Of a DNA stretch of 64,000 nt, positions 9,934 through 20,801 are shown in pieces (position 1 is the first letter of the stretch; the number at the start of each line of letters is the position of its first letter). The notes below the pieces were generated by a model, which did not search any database, was not told the DNA's origin, and worked only from the letters and a program-made list of their open reading frames with translations. This DNA comes from Bathynomus jamesi (taxonomy: Eukaryota; Arthropoda; Malacostraca; Isopoda; Cirolanidae): contig JAJOZX010009049.1 in assembly GCA_023014485.1 (NCBI GenBank), positions 111,001 to 175,000 on the forward strand, given 5' to 3'. The translations under genes and the position numbers were made by a program.

Positions 9934-10882
9934 CAGGGCTGGATTATAACATTCTGAGGCCCTAAGCTATGCCAAGTTTAAGAGGCTCTATACGATAAAA
10001 AATAAATTTATTATATTTACAGAGACATTAAAAACATAAACATTATAAAACATGAAAACTGTATATTTGTATATACACAGGCGAAGGCATAAAGATAAAA
10101 TAATAACCTAGTTAAAGCACATATCTTGCAATATTCCTTTTGCACTATAAAATGGTTTCAAATTAATATATTTTCGTGTGATTTTATAATTAGTGGATAT
10201 GAAAACTTTATATCTACAGCAACAGCTGCAACAGTAACAAAAACAGTTACAGTTACATAGACCACCTTATTTAATGAAAACAATACAAACTGCATTATGT
10301 CTGTATCAGACCAGCCCAAAGTTGTGAAAAATAGTTTTCCTATATAATCTAGGCGTATTATTAGCCTAATTAACTAATTATAATTAACTAACCTAATAAC
10401 TATATAAAATAGAAAACTAAAATACAATATGTATTTAGACTAACCTATAGGCTATATTAGCCCAAGAAAAAAGATTTTCATAGTAGGCCTAGTTTCCTGT
10501 ACCTAGCATAGGTACAAATTCGGTTGACTACTTAATTTAGTAAAAACTTATCATTTAAACCTATTTAATTTCCTGGTTAAACCTGGACAATACCTCAGGT
10601 GAAGGTAGTTGAAGTTAATTTATATTAATACTTGATAAAATTGAAATTTATTAAAAATAAGTATTTTGTGTTATAGATCACATAATATTAACCAACTAAT
10701 TTTCGTTAGGCACTGCCTAAAGTGCCTTAATGGCAGCGCCGCCTCTGTTATTACGCATTAGTTAGTGCCTCTTATTACAAGATCCACTAACGAAATTGAA
10801 ATGGAATCAGTTTTTCTTGAGGCCCTCACATTGTGAGGCCCTAAGCTGTAGCTTAGTTAGATTATACCTTAATCCGACACTG
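9934..10882. mobile_element. hAT-type non-autonomous element
   Basis: The left end starts CAGGGCTGGATTATAACATT and the right end, reverse-complemented, starts CAGTGTCGGATTAAGGTATA. This is an imperfect terminal inverted repeat of the CAG...GGATTA type common in hAT elements. The flanks carry an 8-bp duplication with one mismatch: CAGCTTGG (9926-9933) and CAGCTAGG (10883-10890). Just inside both ends is AGGCCCTAAGC, again inverted. The 949-bp interior is AT-rich and has no transposase ORF. Confidence 0.65.
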
Positions 10883-11057
10883 CAGCTAGGTTAAAAGATG
10901 ACTTACAAAATTACACAAATTCCAGTATAAAAACAGTAGCAATTCATTTGTACATGAAATTCACCTTTTCATATGCATACACAAAAATATTTCGGAAGAT
11001 CATTCATCGAATCAATAAGACAGATATCCACACTGCTTTCCACACAGTATCACAGTC

Positions 11058-11520
11058 TTAACCAGAAGCCAACTTCTTGTTTTCTGCAATTCGGTTACTT
11101 AGTGCTGACACAATCTGCCTGTGCACTGGCTGTACCTTCTCCTGAACAGAGTGGAAACCATTAGCAAACACGACAGACTGACGGTGGAATTCTGACTTTG
11201 TATTATGTTCAGCCAGCTTGGTTGTCGCTGATACCCAGTTGGTGAACGGAGACCGGTAAAGCTTGTTGAGCTTACTGCTTTTGCGACCTCTTTCTACACC
11301 AAACAACACACACGGCAAGCAGAAAGCTCCATCAGCTGATGGCGAGTATACTAGCTATGGGTATAGTTGCAGCCACTCGCTATTGAATTTTCTGTTGCTT
11401 TTTTGTAAGCAATATAATAATGTACGTACAAGGCGATGTCATGTTTCGCACTTGAAAATATTCATGATATTTAAATATGCTGGTCATCCATGTACCGAAC
11501 TGGTGAACAACAGTATCATT
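11058..11520 (-). pseudogene. hAT transposase N-terminus, TTF-type zinc finger (ZMYM1-like)
   Basis: The minus strand reads NRKFNSEWLQLYP, a stop, LVYSPSADGAFCLPCVLFG, then SPFTNWVSATTKLAEHNTKS, EFHRQSVV, HRQIVSALSNRIAENK. The order (R/KFNxxWLxxYPWLxYS, FCxPCxLF, the FxxWxxAxxxLxxHxxSxxH block, then QIxxxxxxRIxENR) is that of TTF-type zinc-finger proteins derived from hAT transposases. A stop codon lies inside the first block. The frame ends after about 86 residues, so the catalytic RNase H-like domain is missing. The fragment is a dead transposase or an exapted piece; I see no evidence for the latter. Confidence 0.65.
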
Positions 11521-11642
11521 TGATACCGCCGACATATTAGATCATCATTTTGTTGATAAACGGCAGGCACGTAACAAGGGATATGCATTAACGCATATGC
11601 ATACAGCTAATTCAGTGCTCGTTGTTACTCTGACAACTTTTT

Positions 11643-12590
11643 CTAAAATATATGAGAGTGAGAATAATAATAATTACAGTTAGTTATATCTATGCACACA
11701 TACTCTTTGCAATGAAATTTGTGTTTACATTTAAGAATATATTTATATATTAATTTAGGGATGGGGGAATAATGACTTTTTTTGGAAATTGTCAACAAGA
11801 CGAATTGCATTATTGATCTGCGGCTTGGAAATACATACGTCAAGTCTGAATACTGGTGACGGACTTGTAACTCTTCGTCTTCACTCTCCATCTCACCCTC
11901 ACAATCTTTCTCATTATCATCTGCCATCAGCTTCCAATCTTCATCAAAAACCATGTTAGCTACTCTTACTATCACTCTCGATAGCTCTTCAGGAGAAGTT
12001 CTTGTCTCGGCAAGACACTAAACTATACACCGCATCAAGTTTTCCTTCAGACTTTTTTTGCCAGTTCTCATTTTCACTGTTGGAAATGCAGCTTATTGTT
12101 CTTTACTCTTCTCCTTGCTTAGGTCTTCTTCCGATGAGCGAAGTTTACGAGCAGTAGAAGGAACTGTCTTTGCCGTTGTTGGTTTTTCAAAACTCGGATC
12201 GTTTTCAGAATCGACTGAAGTTGCTAACATTTCAATAATTTCTGATCCCTCTAGGTCCCTTTGCTCTCTCAAGTTGTTTTCTGTTGCTTTTCGCTTTTTC
12301 TCCGCTGATCTTTCACGAGTTTCTTTCCTCTTTCTCTGCCTCACCCAATCTTTTCGTAATGCATTTGTACATATGACCTTATACGCACCAAAGCAATTAT
12401 CCCAATAAAAAGTCTTATCCTCATCAGTCATTTTGACCCCACATTCTTCTGCAAGTTCTGCTTCGTAATCCTCATCGTCATTCTAATGTTGTAGGCATTC
12501 TTAGTGATCTGATCATTAAAGCCGGTCGCTTTTTGGTACCATTCGACACACTTAGTTTTTTGTTGGCAGCGTTCATTCTTTCTCAGTTTG
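11643..12590 (-). pseudogene. Unrecognised minus-strand coding remnant
   Basis: Two frames in the same orientation suggest an old coding region. The first (12431-12093) reads MTDEDKTFYWDNCFGAYKVI, then a strongly basic stretch (KDWVRQRKRKETRERSAEKK) and a Ser/Thr-rich acidic tail. The second (11975-11643) reads MIVRVANMVFDEDWKLMADD, then acidic GEMESEDEELQVRHQYSDLT. Upstream, other frames give KNERCQQKTKCVEWYQKAT. I do not recognise the family. The charge pattern suggests a nuclear or transposon-encoded protein, but no catalytic motif is visible. Confidence 0.3.
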
Positions 12591-12599
12591 TTAACATGT

Positions 12600-14290
12600 T
12601 CATAATCGTCTCATTTTTTTCGCCGCTGTTTTTTCATGCATCCGATAGACATTTTTATTAATCCAATCTCGTCTTAGTTCATTTGCATCTATCTTGCTGG
12701 CATCATCTCGAGTCATTGCAAAAAAGGAGTAAAAGGACAGAAAAAGTCAAAGTGCAAGCATCCTACCAATCACAACTGTCCCTGGTGACAACTTTCCAGT
12801 CGGTTTAAATTCGTCCACTTTTGTGTAGGTTTCCCCAAAAAGTTCTCTCCTGCGACACTGCGTGATTTCCTTTCACCAGCCATCATTACCAATCAGCAAT
12901 CACTAAGCATTAGGCTCTGCAAGTACAGTAAAACCCCATTAGTCGGCATATAACATCGAAATATGATAGGTAGTACAAATTATAATTATAGGAATGCTAG
13001 CTGTATCATGTATATTATTATTATTAAAGTAGATTATATCAAATATTGTATTTGATATATTATTTACTATTATTATTAAAGTATATATACTATATTATTA
13101 TTAAAGTAATATATCCAATTATTATTAACAATTATTATTAAAGTAAACTAGCACAACATTGATAGTACAAGAAACTACAAAAGAGAGAGCAGCCAAACAC
13201 CAGAACAAGCCAAAACACTAAAGTAAGCCTAAATAAAACTTCAATATTACGACACACTAGATACTTAACAACATTGAAGAATGAACATAACCATGATTAA
13301 AATATAGCAAGCATTTAGCAACTAATTATTTTTTCTATCAGTTATAAAGGTTTGGAGGTGGGAGGCCTCATTCATCTTTTATGTCGATATGGATCGGGCA
13401 TTTTTCAAATTTTTCGTCATCTACTGCTTAACCACACTCCTAATGTCTCGTTTGTTTTTTTTCGAGTTCAGCGACCATGAAAACATATCAAAAGACATTA
13501 CCTGTGAAGGGTTGCAGTTTTTTTCATTAAAACAAAAAATCTCTTTTTTTTTTTTGCCGCCATTTTGAAAAAACGCACTGAACCAGGTCAAAATTAATTT
13601 TAAGTCCAAGAACTAGCCGGATTCGTATTCAGCAGCCAAAATGGCCATAGAAACCACTCGTCCTAAAAAAATGTTAGATTCACCCCCCCCCCCCCTAATA
13701 TTATGTATAATAATGATTTATATGACTCGTATGTTAAAATTATTTTGCATAAGCTTATCTATAATATGGATCTATACTAACGTTTCCAATTCGAAGTAGT
13801 CTCTTCTGCATTGTCAAATTCTTGCTTACGTTTCACTGAGATACTAATATAGACAGTACAGCTGCTGGTGGATGATGAAGCGCTCATCGTCTCGCTGATG
13901 TTGTCTCTAGTTGGATTTGACATGGATTTGACCGTTGGTCGCATACAAAATTTCCGAATATCTATATCGAGAAGTAAACACGCTACACACGCACGGCGCT
14001 ATACAGATGTTGCTCCAAGCTGAAGAGATTCGTGACTGACCTCTGGATCAGAACTTAGACAGGAGGAGAGTGGGGGAGGAACACAGGTAGTGGTGGTAGA
14101 AGCGTTCAGGATAAGTGACGTGTGAGGTCATTAATCCTCGCCCTCCAGACCCCACTCCGATTTTCCCATCCCTGGTGATGGACTCTCTTGCCAAGCTGTT
14201 AGTCAGATCAGATTAAAATTTAGTAACCTGCCAGGTAGGGAGGTGACAGTTACTAGTCTCAGAGGCTGGTGGCCAAGGCAGGTCAGCACA
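12600..14290. other. AT-rich stretch without recognised genes
   Basis: Contains ATTATTATTAAAGTA-type simple repeats (13010-13145), a poly-T run near 13540 and a C-run at 13683-13696. Small open frames such as 13421-13609 (minus) resemble nothing I know. No splice-linked coding signal was seen. Confidence 0.5.
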
Positions 14291-15010
14291 GACAATGAGA
14301 TCAAATTACCGACTGGTCAGTTATTTGACCGATGCATATGATGCACAAATTTTTTTGACCGATGCAAGTGGTTGCATCGGTCTGGATCCGGCCCTGGTAC
14401 AGGCTTCATTTTTACGGGGGAGCGGCTCGCAATTTTCCCCAAAAATTTCCAAGGTGCCCGAATTTTCCGATGCCGACATAGTGAACTTAACATGGCAAGG
14501 AAATGAAAGATTTTGTTGCAATAATGCGCATATATTCACACAGCATTATAAAATATATATTTTTCATGCATATTCTAGAAAAAAATTACCGGTAACTAAC
14601 AAAACAATGATTTTTTTTTTGCCATCAGATAACAAATTTTTTGATAACATAAATTGAAAAGATTGCAGGAGTACCTCAAAAATGAAATTACATAACAAAA
14701 AATTTCAAGAAATATATAAAGCAGCAATTTTGCTTTTAGAAGTTTAAATGCGACACGTTTATGCGACATTGCAGTCAAGCAAAAAGAATTGTTACATAAT
14801 TTATTATGTTTGGTTTAATTAGTACATCTGAGTCTAATTTTAATGAACTCCAATTTTTCCGTCATTGTTTTGGGACTTTAGCCAGATTTTGAGGCATTTG
14901 CCCGAAAATATTTGGAAACTTGCGAATCTGGGGCGCTGCAGCCCCCCCCCCCCCGTCCAGACCACCCGTCCCGTACGCTTATGATACTAACACACACACA
15001 CACATTGCGC
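14290..15010. repeat. Unclassified repeat-like region
   Basis: Near 14357-14382 lies a perfect 11-bp hairpin, GACCGATGCAA with its inverse. Segments such as TTTTCCCCAAAAATTTCC and the C-rich block at 14941-14955 beside CTGCAGCCCC resemble MITE termini, but I could not pair two ends. The plus-strand open frame at 14295-14657 does not look coding. Confidence 0.3.
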
Positions 15011-15429
15011 TGACTATATTATTCATGAATGTGAATTGTGTATTCTGTATAATACTGCCGTGAGACTTATCATATTTATATAATATGGAATATTTAACTA
15101 CAACATGAAACATTCTTTAGAAGGAAGTTTCAAGCAAGTGATTAGATATGTGCTGCTCCTATTTAAGTCGGAAATAGTTTTGTCCATTCGATTCTGCTTG
15201 CCGATTTGTATCTACAGTATATGTTTGACCATTTGGCTCTCTGTTTGCTTTAATTTTCAACTTATTTCAAATTCAATTTTATTCCGTTTTAAACGGATAT
15301 AAAGCTTCTATAATTCACATTATTTAGTTAATATCTTTTTTAACAAGTTCCTTTATAATTTATTTATTAAATATCATGTTCATTCTTCTCTATCTCTCCT
15401 TCCTTTTATCTGTCTCTTTCTTTCTTTAT

Positions 15430-15437
15430 TTTTATAT

Positions 15438-15502
<65 letters not shown>
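15430..15502. repeat. (TA)n microsatellite
   Basis: About 70 bp of TA with one AATAT interruption, directly upstream of a LINE fragment. Confidence 0.95.
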
Positions 15503-15505
<3 letters not shown>

Positions 15506-15509
15506 TTTA

Positions 15510-16118
15510 AGTATTGGGGTCAAACTATTACCAGCTCCTTGAGTGATGACTCGGATATAAGAAAACAATCTCGAAGCCTGTGGGCTAAAGCGAATATGAC
15601 CATAAGGAACTTTCGCTTTTGTATAAGTGAAGCTAAAGACACTCTCTTTCGTACTTTCTGTAGTAATATATACGGAGAGCAACTGTGGGTGAATTATAAA
15701 AAAGGTTCTGGGCTATCTGGCAGAACTCTAAATTTGCTGTACAACAGGTGTTTAGACTCTTACATAAATTACCCCCGAGATGCTCAGCTTCGCAAATGTT
15801 TGCTACCCGCAATGTCCCGAGCTTCCCGGAGGTAACAAGACGTGCTCAACACAGTCTAATGCAAAGAATTAAAAAAAATCAACCAACCCGATTATCCAAG
15901 CTATCCATGAGTCCTGCCATTTATCCTCTACGCTTGGAATTCTTGGTACGAAAACGTTTGTCTGTAGCGCCACTTAACCTCGACATTACAGTATTATTTC
16001 TAATCAGTTATATATATTTCTATCCTTAGTATATGAACTGTTATTGTATTAATAATATTTGTCATATGGACTATAGTCTGCCAATAAACCTTTTCATTTT
16101 CATTTCATTTCATATATA
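15510..16118 (+). pseudogene. LINE (family D) 3' fragment: RT C-terminus and tail
   Basis: Plus-strand frames read SSLSDDSDIRKQSRSLWAKA, NMTIRNFRFCISEAKDTLFR, TFCSNIYGEQLWVNYKKGSG, then in other frames FRLLHKLPPRCSASQMFATR and NVPSFPEVTRRAQ. This matches the post-RT region of LINEs whose tail reads SxxCxxLWxxYKK ... LPRxCSASQMF. The fragment ends with CCATATGGACTATAGTCTGC and a TTTTCATTTTCATTTC repeat tail. Two further copies occur mirrored in the palindrome (38810-39470 and 47500-48190). The element is 5'-truncated and starts beside a (TA)n tract. Confidence 0.75.
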
Positions 16119-16120
16119 TA

Positions 16121-17333
16121 CGAGGGACACTCAATATATTTTACACCACTTTTTGTTTTCTTGCAAGTTCCAGAAATTTTGTACACAAGTAGTTACATAC
16201 CTCTTTCACAAGTTTTTATTTTTCCACATAGTCTCCATCCTTTTCTACGGCTTTCATCCACCTCGAAACAAGGGCCTTTATTACTTGCTGTTAAAAGTCC
16301 GCTGGGTTCCGCTGGAGCCACCTCTTAACCTCCTCAACAACCTCATTGTCACTCTGAAACTTTCTTCCACGAATAGCATCCTTCATTGGCCCAAACAAAT
16401 GGAAGTCTGAAGGTGCCACATCCGGGCTCTATGGGGGGGAGGGGGGGAGTAACACAATCAAGCACATTTTTGTGATGGTCTCTCTTGTTTGCAAACTGTT
16501 GTGTAGTTTTGCGTTATCGTGCCAAAGAAGGACGTCTTCCAGGGTTCTCTCCGATCGAACTCGCTTTATACGTCGCTGGAGTCTCTGTAGGGTAGCAATA
16601 TATGCCTCTGAGTTGATTGTTTGTCCTTTCTTCATAATGTCCACCAGAATCACCCCTTTCATGTCCCAGAAGATGGTGGCCATAACCTTTCCTGCAGAGC
16701 GAGCCATTTTGAACTTTTTCTTGCGTGGGGAGTCTGCGTGATGCCACTCCATGGATTGGCATTTTGTTTCAGGTTCAAAGTGGTTTACCCAAGTCTCATC
16801 CCCAGTCACAATTCGTGAAAGGAAGTCATCCCCTTCAGTCTCGTATCGAACCAACGACTCAGAAGCAATTTCTTTTCTTTGGCTTTGTGATATGCAGTTA
16901 GTTTGCAAAGAACAAACCGTGAACACACTTTTGAGTATCCCAGTTGCTGAATTATCATATTCACACTTCCTTCACTAATTCCTAGCTCCAGTGATAGCTC
17001 CTTGTATGTGACGCGCCGATTTGATCGAATGATGCTGTTAGCACGTTGCAGTGTGAGATGTCACAGCTGATGCCGGCGACCGCTGTGTGGCTCATCATCG
17101 AGGCTAGCTCTCCCTCTCGTCGATGATCTCACATGTTAAGACCAGCGTTAACCATCGGTTTTATACAAGGGCGTTTAAAAGCGGTTTTATACAAGGAGGG
17201 GAGTTTGAAACTGGAAAAATCCGGTTATGTGAAGCGCAAAAAGTTCCAACTTACGGCGCAAAAGACATTTCAGCCCCATGGCCTATTGTAGCTAAGAAAA
17301 ATGGGGGGGGCAAAATATATTGAGTGTCCCTAG
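16121..17333 (-). mobile_element. mariner (DD34D) transposon, copy 2 (inverted)
   Basis: The left end is CGAGGGACACTCAATATATT and the right end reverse-complements to CTAGGGACACTCAATATATT, the same termini as the copy at 1386-2756. A TA precedes the left end. The element is about 150 bp shorter than copy 1 and lacks the N-terminal transposase region. A 14-bp direct repeat (GGTTTTATACAAGG at 17157 and 17183) sits in the 5' untranslated part. It lies between the tail of a LINE fragment and a (TG)/(TA) tract. Confidence 0.88.
16290..17135 (-). pseudogene. mariner transposase, truncated and frameshifted
   Basis: The minus strand reads VTYKELSLELGISEGSVN (second helix-turn-helix), then RIVTGDETWVNHFEPETK (first Asp), DVLLWHDNAKLHNSL (second Asp) and, after a G/C-run frameshift near 16430-16445, the PxxPD region. 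It is the same family as 1583-2640, with close sequence agreement. The first helix-turn-helix is deleted and several indels break the frame. No protein product is expected. Confidence 0.85.
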
Positions 17334-17335
17334 TG

Positions 17336-17341
17336 TGTGTG

Positions 17342-17390
<49 letters not shown>

Positions 17391-17403
17391 ATATGTATGT
17401 ATG

Positions 17404-17462
<59 letters not shown>
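17336..17462. repeat. (TG)n/(TA)n compound microsatellite
   Basis: TG, TA, TG, TA and TG blocks in series between mariner copy 2 and a LINE 3' end. Confidence 0.95.
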
Positions 17463-19186
17463 TACTTATTTTGTTACTTTTGTTGAGTTTGAACGACGGT
17501 TCAGGATCGACCTGCGGTCGACCCCTCTGCAGCATCCCGACTCATTTGCGGGATTTGGTGAAGGAGGGAATTGCTGTCTGATCTCCTCCTGCCCTCGTAG
17601 CCAGCCACGCATGGCTGGTCAGGGACTTTGCACAAGAATCTGTCCTGCTGGTTCTTGAAGTTATTCAGGTCGGTGTGCTAGAGATTCCTCACCTCTTTTG
17701 GAAGGACATTGAAAAGCTTTGGGCCCCGTATTCTGAGGGTATTTTCCATCCTCGTTTTCATGGCCCTTGTCCCACCGCAGCTGGGACCGTACAAAATCTA
17801 CCTCTTCTCTCATTCCAGTTTGTTTCTATTTCATTTCTCAGGTTAGGGACAGAGCCCCCAAGTATTTTCCATATGTATATTATTGTGTACCGCTCGCGCC
17901 TTCTTTCAAGAGAGCAAAGTTCCAGGGATTGTCGTCGAGACCATAGTCTTCACCTTCCGTTTCCTCTATCTTAGACCTAAAAGTCCTTTGTATAACTTCA
18001 ATGTTCGCAATGTCTCTTTTTCTGTGTGGACTTGAGTACTGAGCAATCCTCAATTATTGGTAGGACTAGACTCTTTCATAATTTGAGCATGATGTTTGCT
18101 TTTCTGCTGCGAAAGCTCCTCCAGATGATTCCCATTATTTTTCTAGCCGTTGTGATTTTGATTTTATAGTGCTCTCTGAATTCTGCATCCGACGACATTA
18201 TTACTCCAAGATTCCTGACTTGTGGATTTGGTGTTATTTGTTTGGCTTGCGGAGTTTTGTACCCTTTTTTCTGTAGCTCTTTGTTATTACCATATCTTAG
18301 AAGTTGGAATTTTTCTTCGTTGAACTTCATATTGTTGTCTTCTGCCCACTGGAATAATGTTTCAATGTCGTTTTGTAATTTTCTTGTCATCTTCGTTCAA
18401 TATTTCCTTACATATCTTTGTGTCATCTGCGAAGCATGATACAATACTGTCCTTAATATCTGCAATCATTATTATGAACAGCAAGGGAGCTAATATTGTC
18501 CCTTGTGGGAGAGAGCTCACGACTTCCGATTTCCGATTTAACTCCGTTTACCACCACTTTTCTTGTAGGTAGTACGTGGTTTTGCCTCTAATTATGCGTT
18601 CAAAACACTTTATAAGGTGTGAGGTGAGAGCCACTGGCCGATAATTTTTGGGCATTACTCTGTTACCACCTTAAAATAGGGGAGCAATGTTCGCGTTCTC
18701 TAAGGGGAGTGGAATTTGTCCTGTGTCGAGTGATTTCCTCCATAGTAAGTATAGCGGTTTTGCAATACTCTCTACATTTCTTCAGAAATGTGGCACTCCA
18801 TGTGTCTGGCCCTGGCGCTGAATTGTCTCGCATCTATGATAAGGCCGTAATTACATCTCCTTCCGTGAACTCGAAGTCGAAAAATTCGTCTGGGTTTTCC
18901 ACTTCCATCTCTTACTTAGGGGTGCTAAACACAGATTTAAATTGTTCCCTAAGCAGTTCACTTATTTCTTTCGGGTCATTTGTGTATTCGGCCTCCCCGT
19001 CTATCAAAGGTCCAATACTCTCTCTACGCTGCATTTTCCTTTTCGCAAACGTATAGAAGTATTTTGGGTTATTTTTTATGTTTTCTGCTCCCTTGTTTTC
19101 CTCCTCGTTTGTCTTATGTATGAATGTTTGCTTTAGGTCCATTTCTGATTTTTTCCCACTCGGCTCATCGCTCGGACACAATAGTC
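17463..19186 (-). mobile_element. LINE (family A relative), 5'-truncated copy
   Basis: The minus strand carries, from 19181 downwards, NPKYFYTFAKRKMQRRESIG, TNDPKEISELLREQFKSVFS (pre-RT block), IAPLF then NYRPVALTS and FERIIR (RT fingers), SLPQGTILAPLLF (motif B), SCFADDTKICKEI (catalytic FADD), and the thumb WAEDNNMKFNEEKFQLLRYG, VRNLGVIMSSDAEF. The 3' end abuts the microsatellite at 17462. The layout matches LINE A, but the protein differs enough to be another subfamily. It starts abruptly near 19186 and has several frameshifts. Confidence 0.8.
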
Positions 19187-20048
19187 AAGCAATAAACTGT
19201 AATGAAAATTATTTCAAGAAAATTTGAGCAAGTTAGAGTTTAACATTTACAGTTAGCACACAGATCACTTAAATTTTAAGCGCAGTGTCACATGTTTTGC
19301 TTGAAGCTCACCAAGCAGTTAAATTTCAAATACAACTTGTCACATATTTTTTCACCTATCATGACTTCCGATGCGTAGGTAAACATTTTGATGGCTACAT
19401 TCTTTTCTAAATTTATTGACCAACTTCATTTTCTTCATTCCATGAAAGTGTATGAAACTGTAGAAGAAGAGTGTTGGAACTTGGTTTACTTGTAGACTTT
19501 AATGAATTCACGAAAGAAAGCAACCATCAAAATTTTGTTTTACATCCCAAGACCCAATGGGTCAAAATCTTGAAATTTATGTGCTTCGTGTTTCAGCATA
19601 TAAATTTTTCGGGGAGATAAATTGGGATAAATTTTTTGAGGGGAACACCCAATCTGAAAAGAAAAAAAAAAGTGTTGCTAAAACCACTCTAGGGATCTCA
19701 GAGAGTGTTGTCACCATGTTTCATGAAATTCAGCCCAACCGTTTCGACCTGAAAAGAAGATAGACGGGCGGACAGACGGCCATACAGTGAATTATGGTAT
19801 AATTATGATGTTGATTTATAAAGAAATTACGTATGGTATAATGATGATGATGATCATCATTTAATTAAAGTTTTAAGGAAGTTATAATTTAAAATAAAAT
19901 TGTTCCTTTTAATTACTTTCTTATATTATGCCATTAGATAGAGTTGTGTAAAGTACGTCCATCATAACTTTCCACTAAAAGGTGGGCACACCTGATCCAA
20001 CACTAAAGTGTAGCCGACCACATGCGTATTTTAATTCATTCATTGAGA
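19187..20048. other. No recognised gene
   Basis: AT-rich. A short plus-strand frame at 19557-19763 contains TLGISESVVTMFHEIQPNRF and is followed by GACGGGCGGACAGACGGCCA, a composition often seen in dispersed repeats. I cannot assign it. Confidence 0.5.
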
Positions 20049-20049
20049 T

Positions 20050-20246
20050 ATTGCTCTACCTCGTGGCCTGAGTCATAATACCGCTTCCCGTTGATCAACG
20101 AGCTAAGCGATCCAAGTGTTATGGGGGACCGCCCTCTGCGTCCAGATTATGTAGCGACCCGTGGTTTGGATTCCACGTAAAACCGTAGGTCCCCTCCATC
20201 ATATGACCTTAGATGTTACAAAGGAAGTTAAACAACCCAATCGAAG
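20050..20246 (+). repeat. 5S rRNA-derived SINE, copy 1
   Basis: The first ~90 bp resembles 5S rRNA: CCGCTTCCCGTTGATCAACG, AGCTAAGC, and ATGGGGGACCGCC correspond to the 5S internal promoter region. The body then reads CGACCCGTGGTTTGGATTCC, a B-box-like element, followed by CACGTAAAACCGTAGGTCCC and a tail ending AAGTTAAACAACCC. A pol III 5S-type promoter is expected to drive transcription. The 5' boundary is approximate. Confidence 0.6.
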
Positions 20247-20316
20247 AAACAACATTGGGACCTAACGAGTACAACAATGAATAGATAATTTTGTTCATGC
20301 AGAACATGGATAGTAT

Positions 20317-20793
20317 CAGTGATACAATTGTATCTTGTATCGTGTATGAAATACATAAATGTGGACGTATCTTGTAACGTGTATAGTCGATACACAATTT
20401 GGCAATATCTTTTGTCAAAATATTATCGCCGATACATGATACTTTGCTATTTAAAATTTGCCATTTAATTTAAATAGCCAAGAACCTTTAAATCAAATGC
20501 TCAATGTAGCAATAGCATCGTCTTAGCTTTGGGGGATAATTGTTGTTTTAAGGTCTTATTATGTTTTGTATGAAAAATATAATTCATCATTGTTTCAAGG
20601 CATTGATACAACAATAAATATAGAAATATAACCTTGCATTATTAGACCATTTTTTTTCTTATAAAAATTATAGGATATAGGCCTACATTAAATTTTTTTC
20701 ATCATATCAAGTAATGTATCGTCGATATATATCGTGTATCTTGTATTTTCCTCCTGATTTAAAAAATATCTTGTATCGTGTATCGACGCTACT
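20317..20793. mobile_element. hAT-type MITE with subterminal TATCGTGTATC repeats
   Basis: Both flanks read GATAGTAT (20309-20316 and 20794-20801), an exact 8-bp duplication. The left end starts CAGTGATACAATTGTATCTT and the right end, reverse-complemented, starts AGTAGCGTCGATACACGATA. Multiple CTTGTATCGTGTAT-like motifs in both orientations lie near the ends, as in hAT elements with subterminal transposase-binding repeats. There is no ORF of note. Confidence 0.6.
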
Positions 20794-20801
20794 GATAGTA
20801 T

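Noticed and set aside
20050..20246. A functional 5S rRNA gene
   Set aside because: Only the internal-promoter region resembles 5S; it is diverged and continues into a SINE body with a repeat-type tail.
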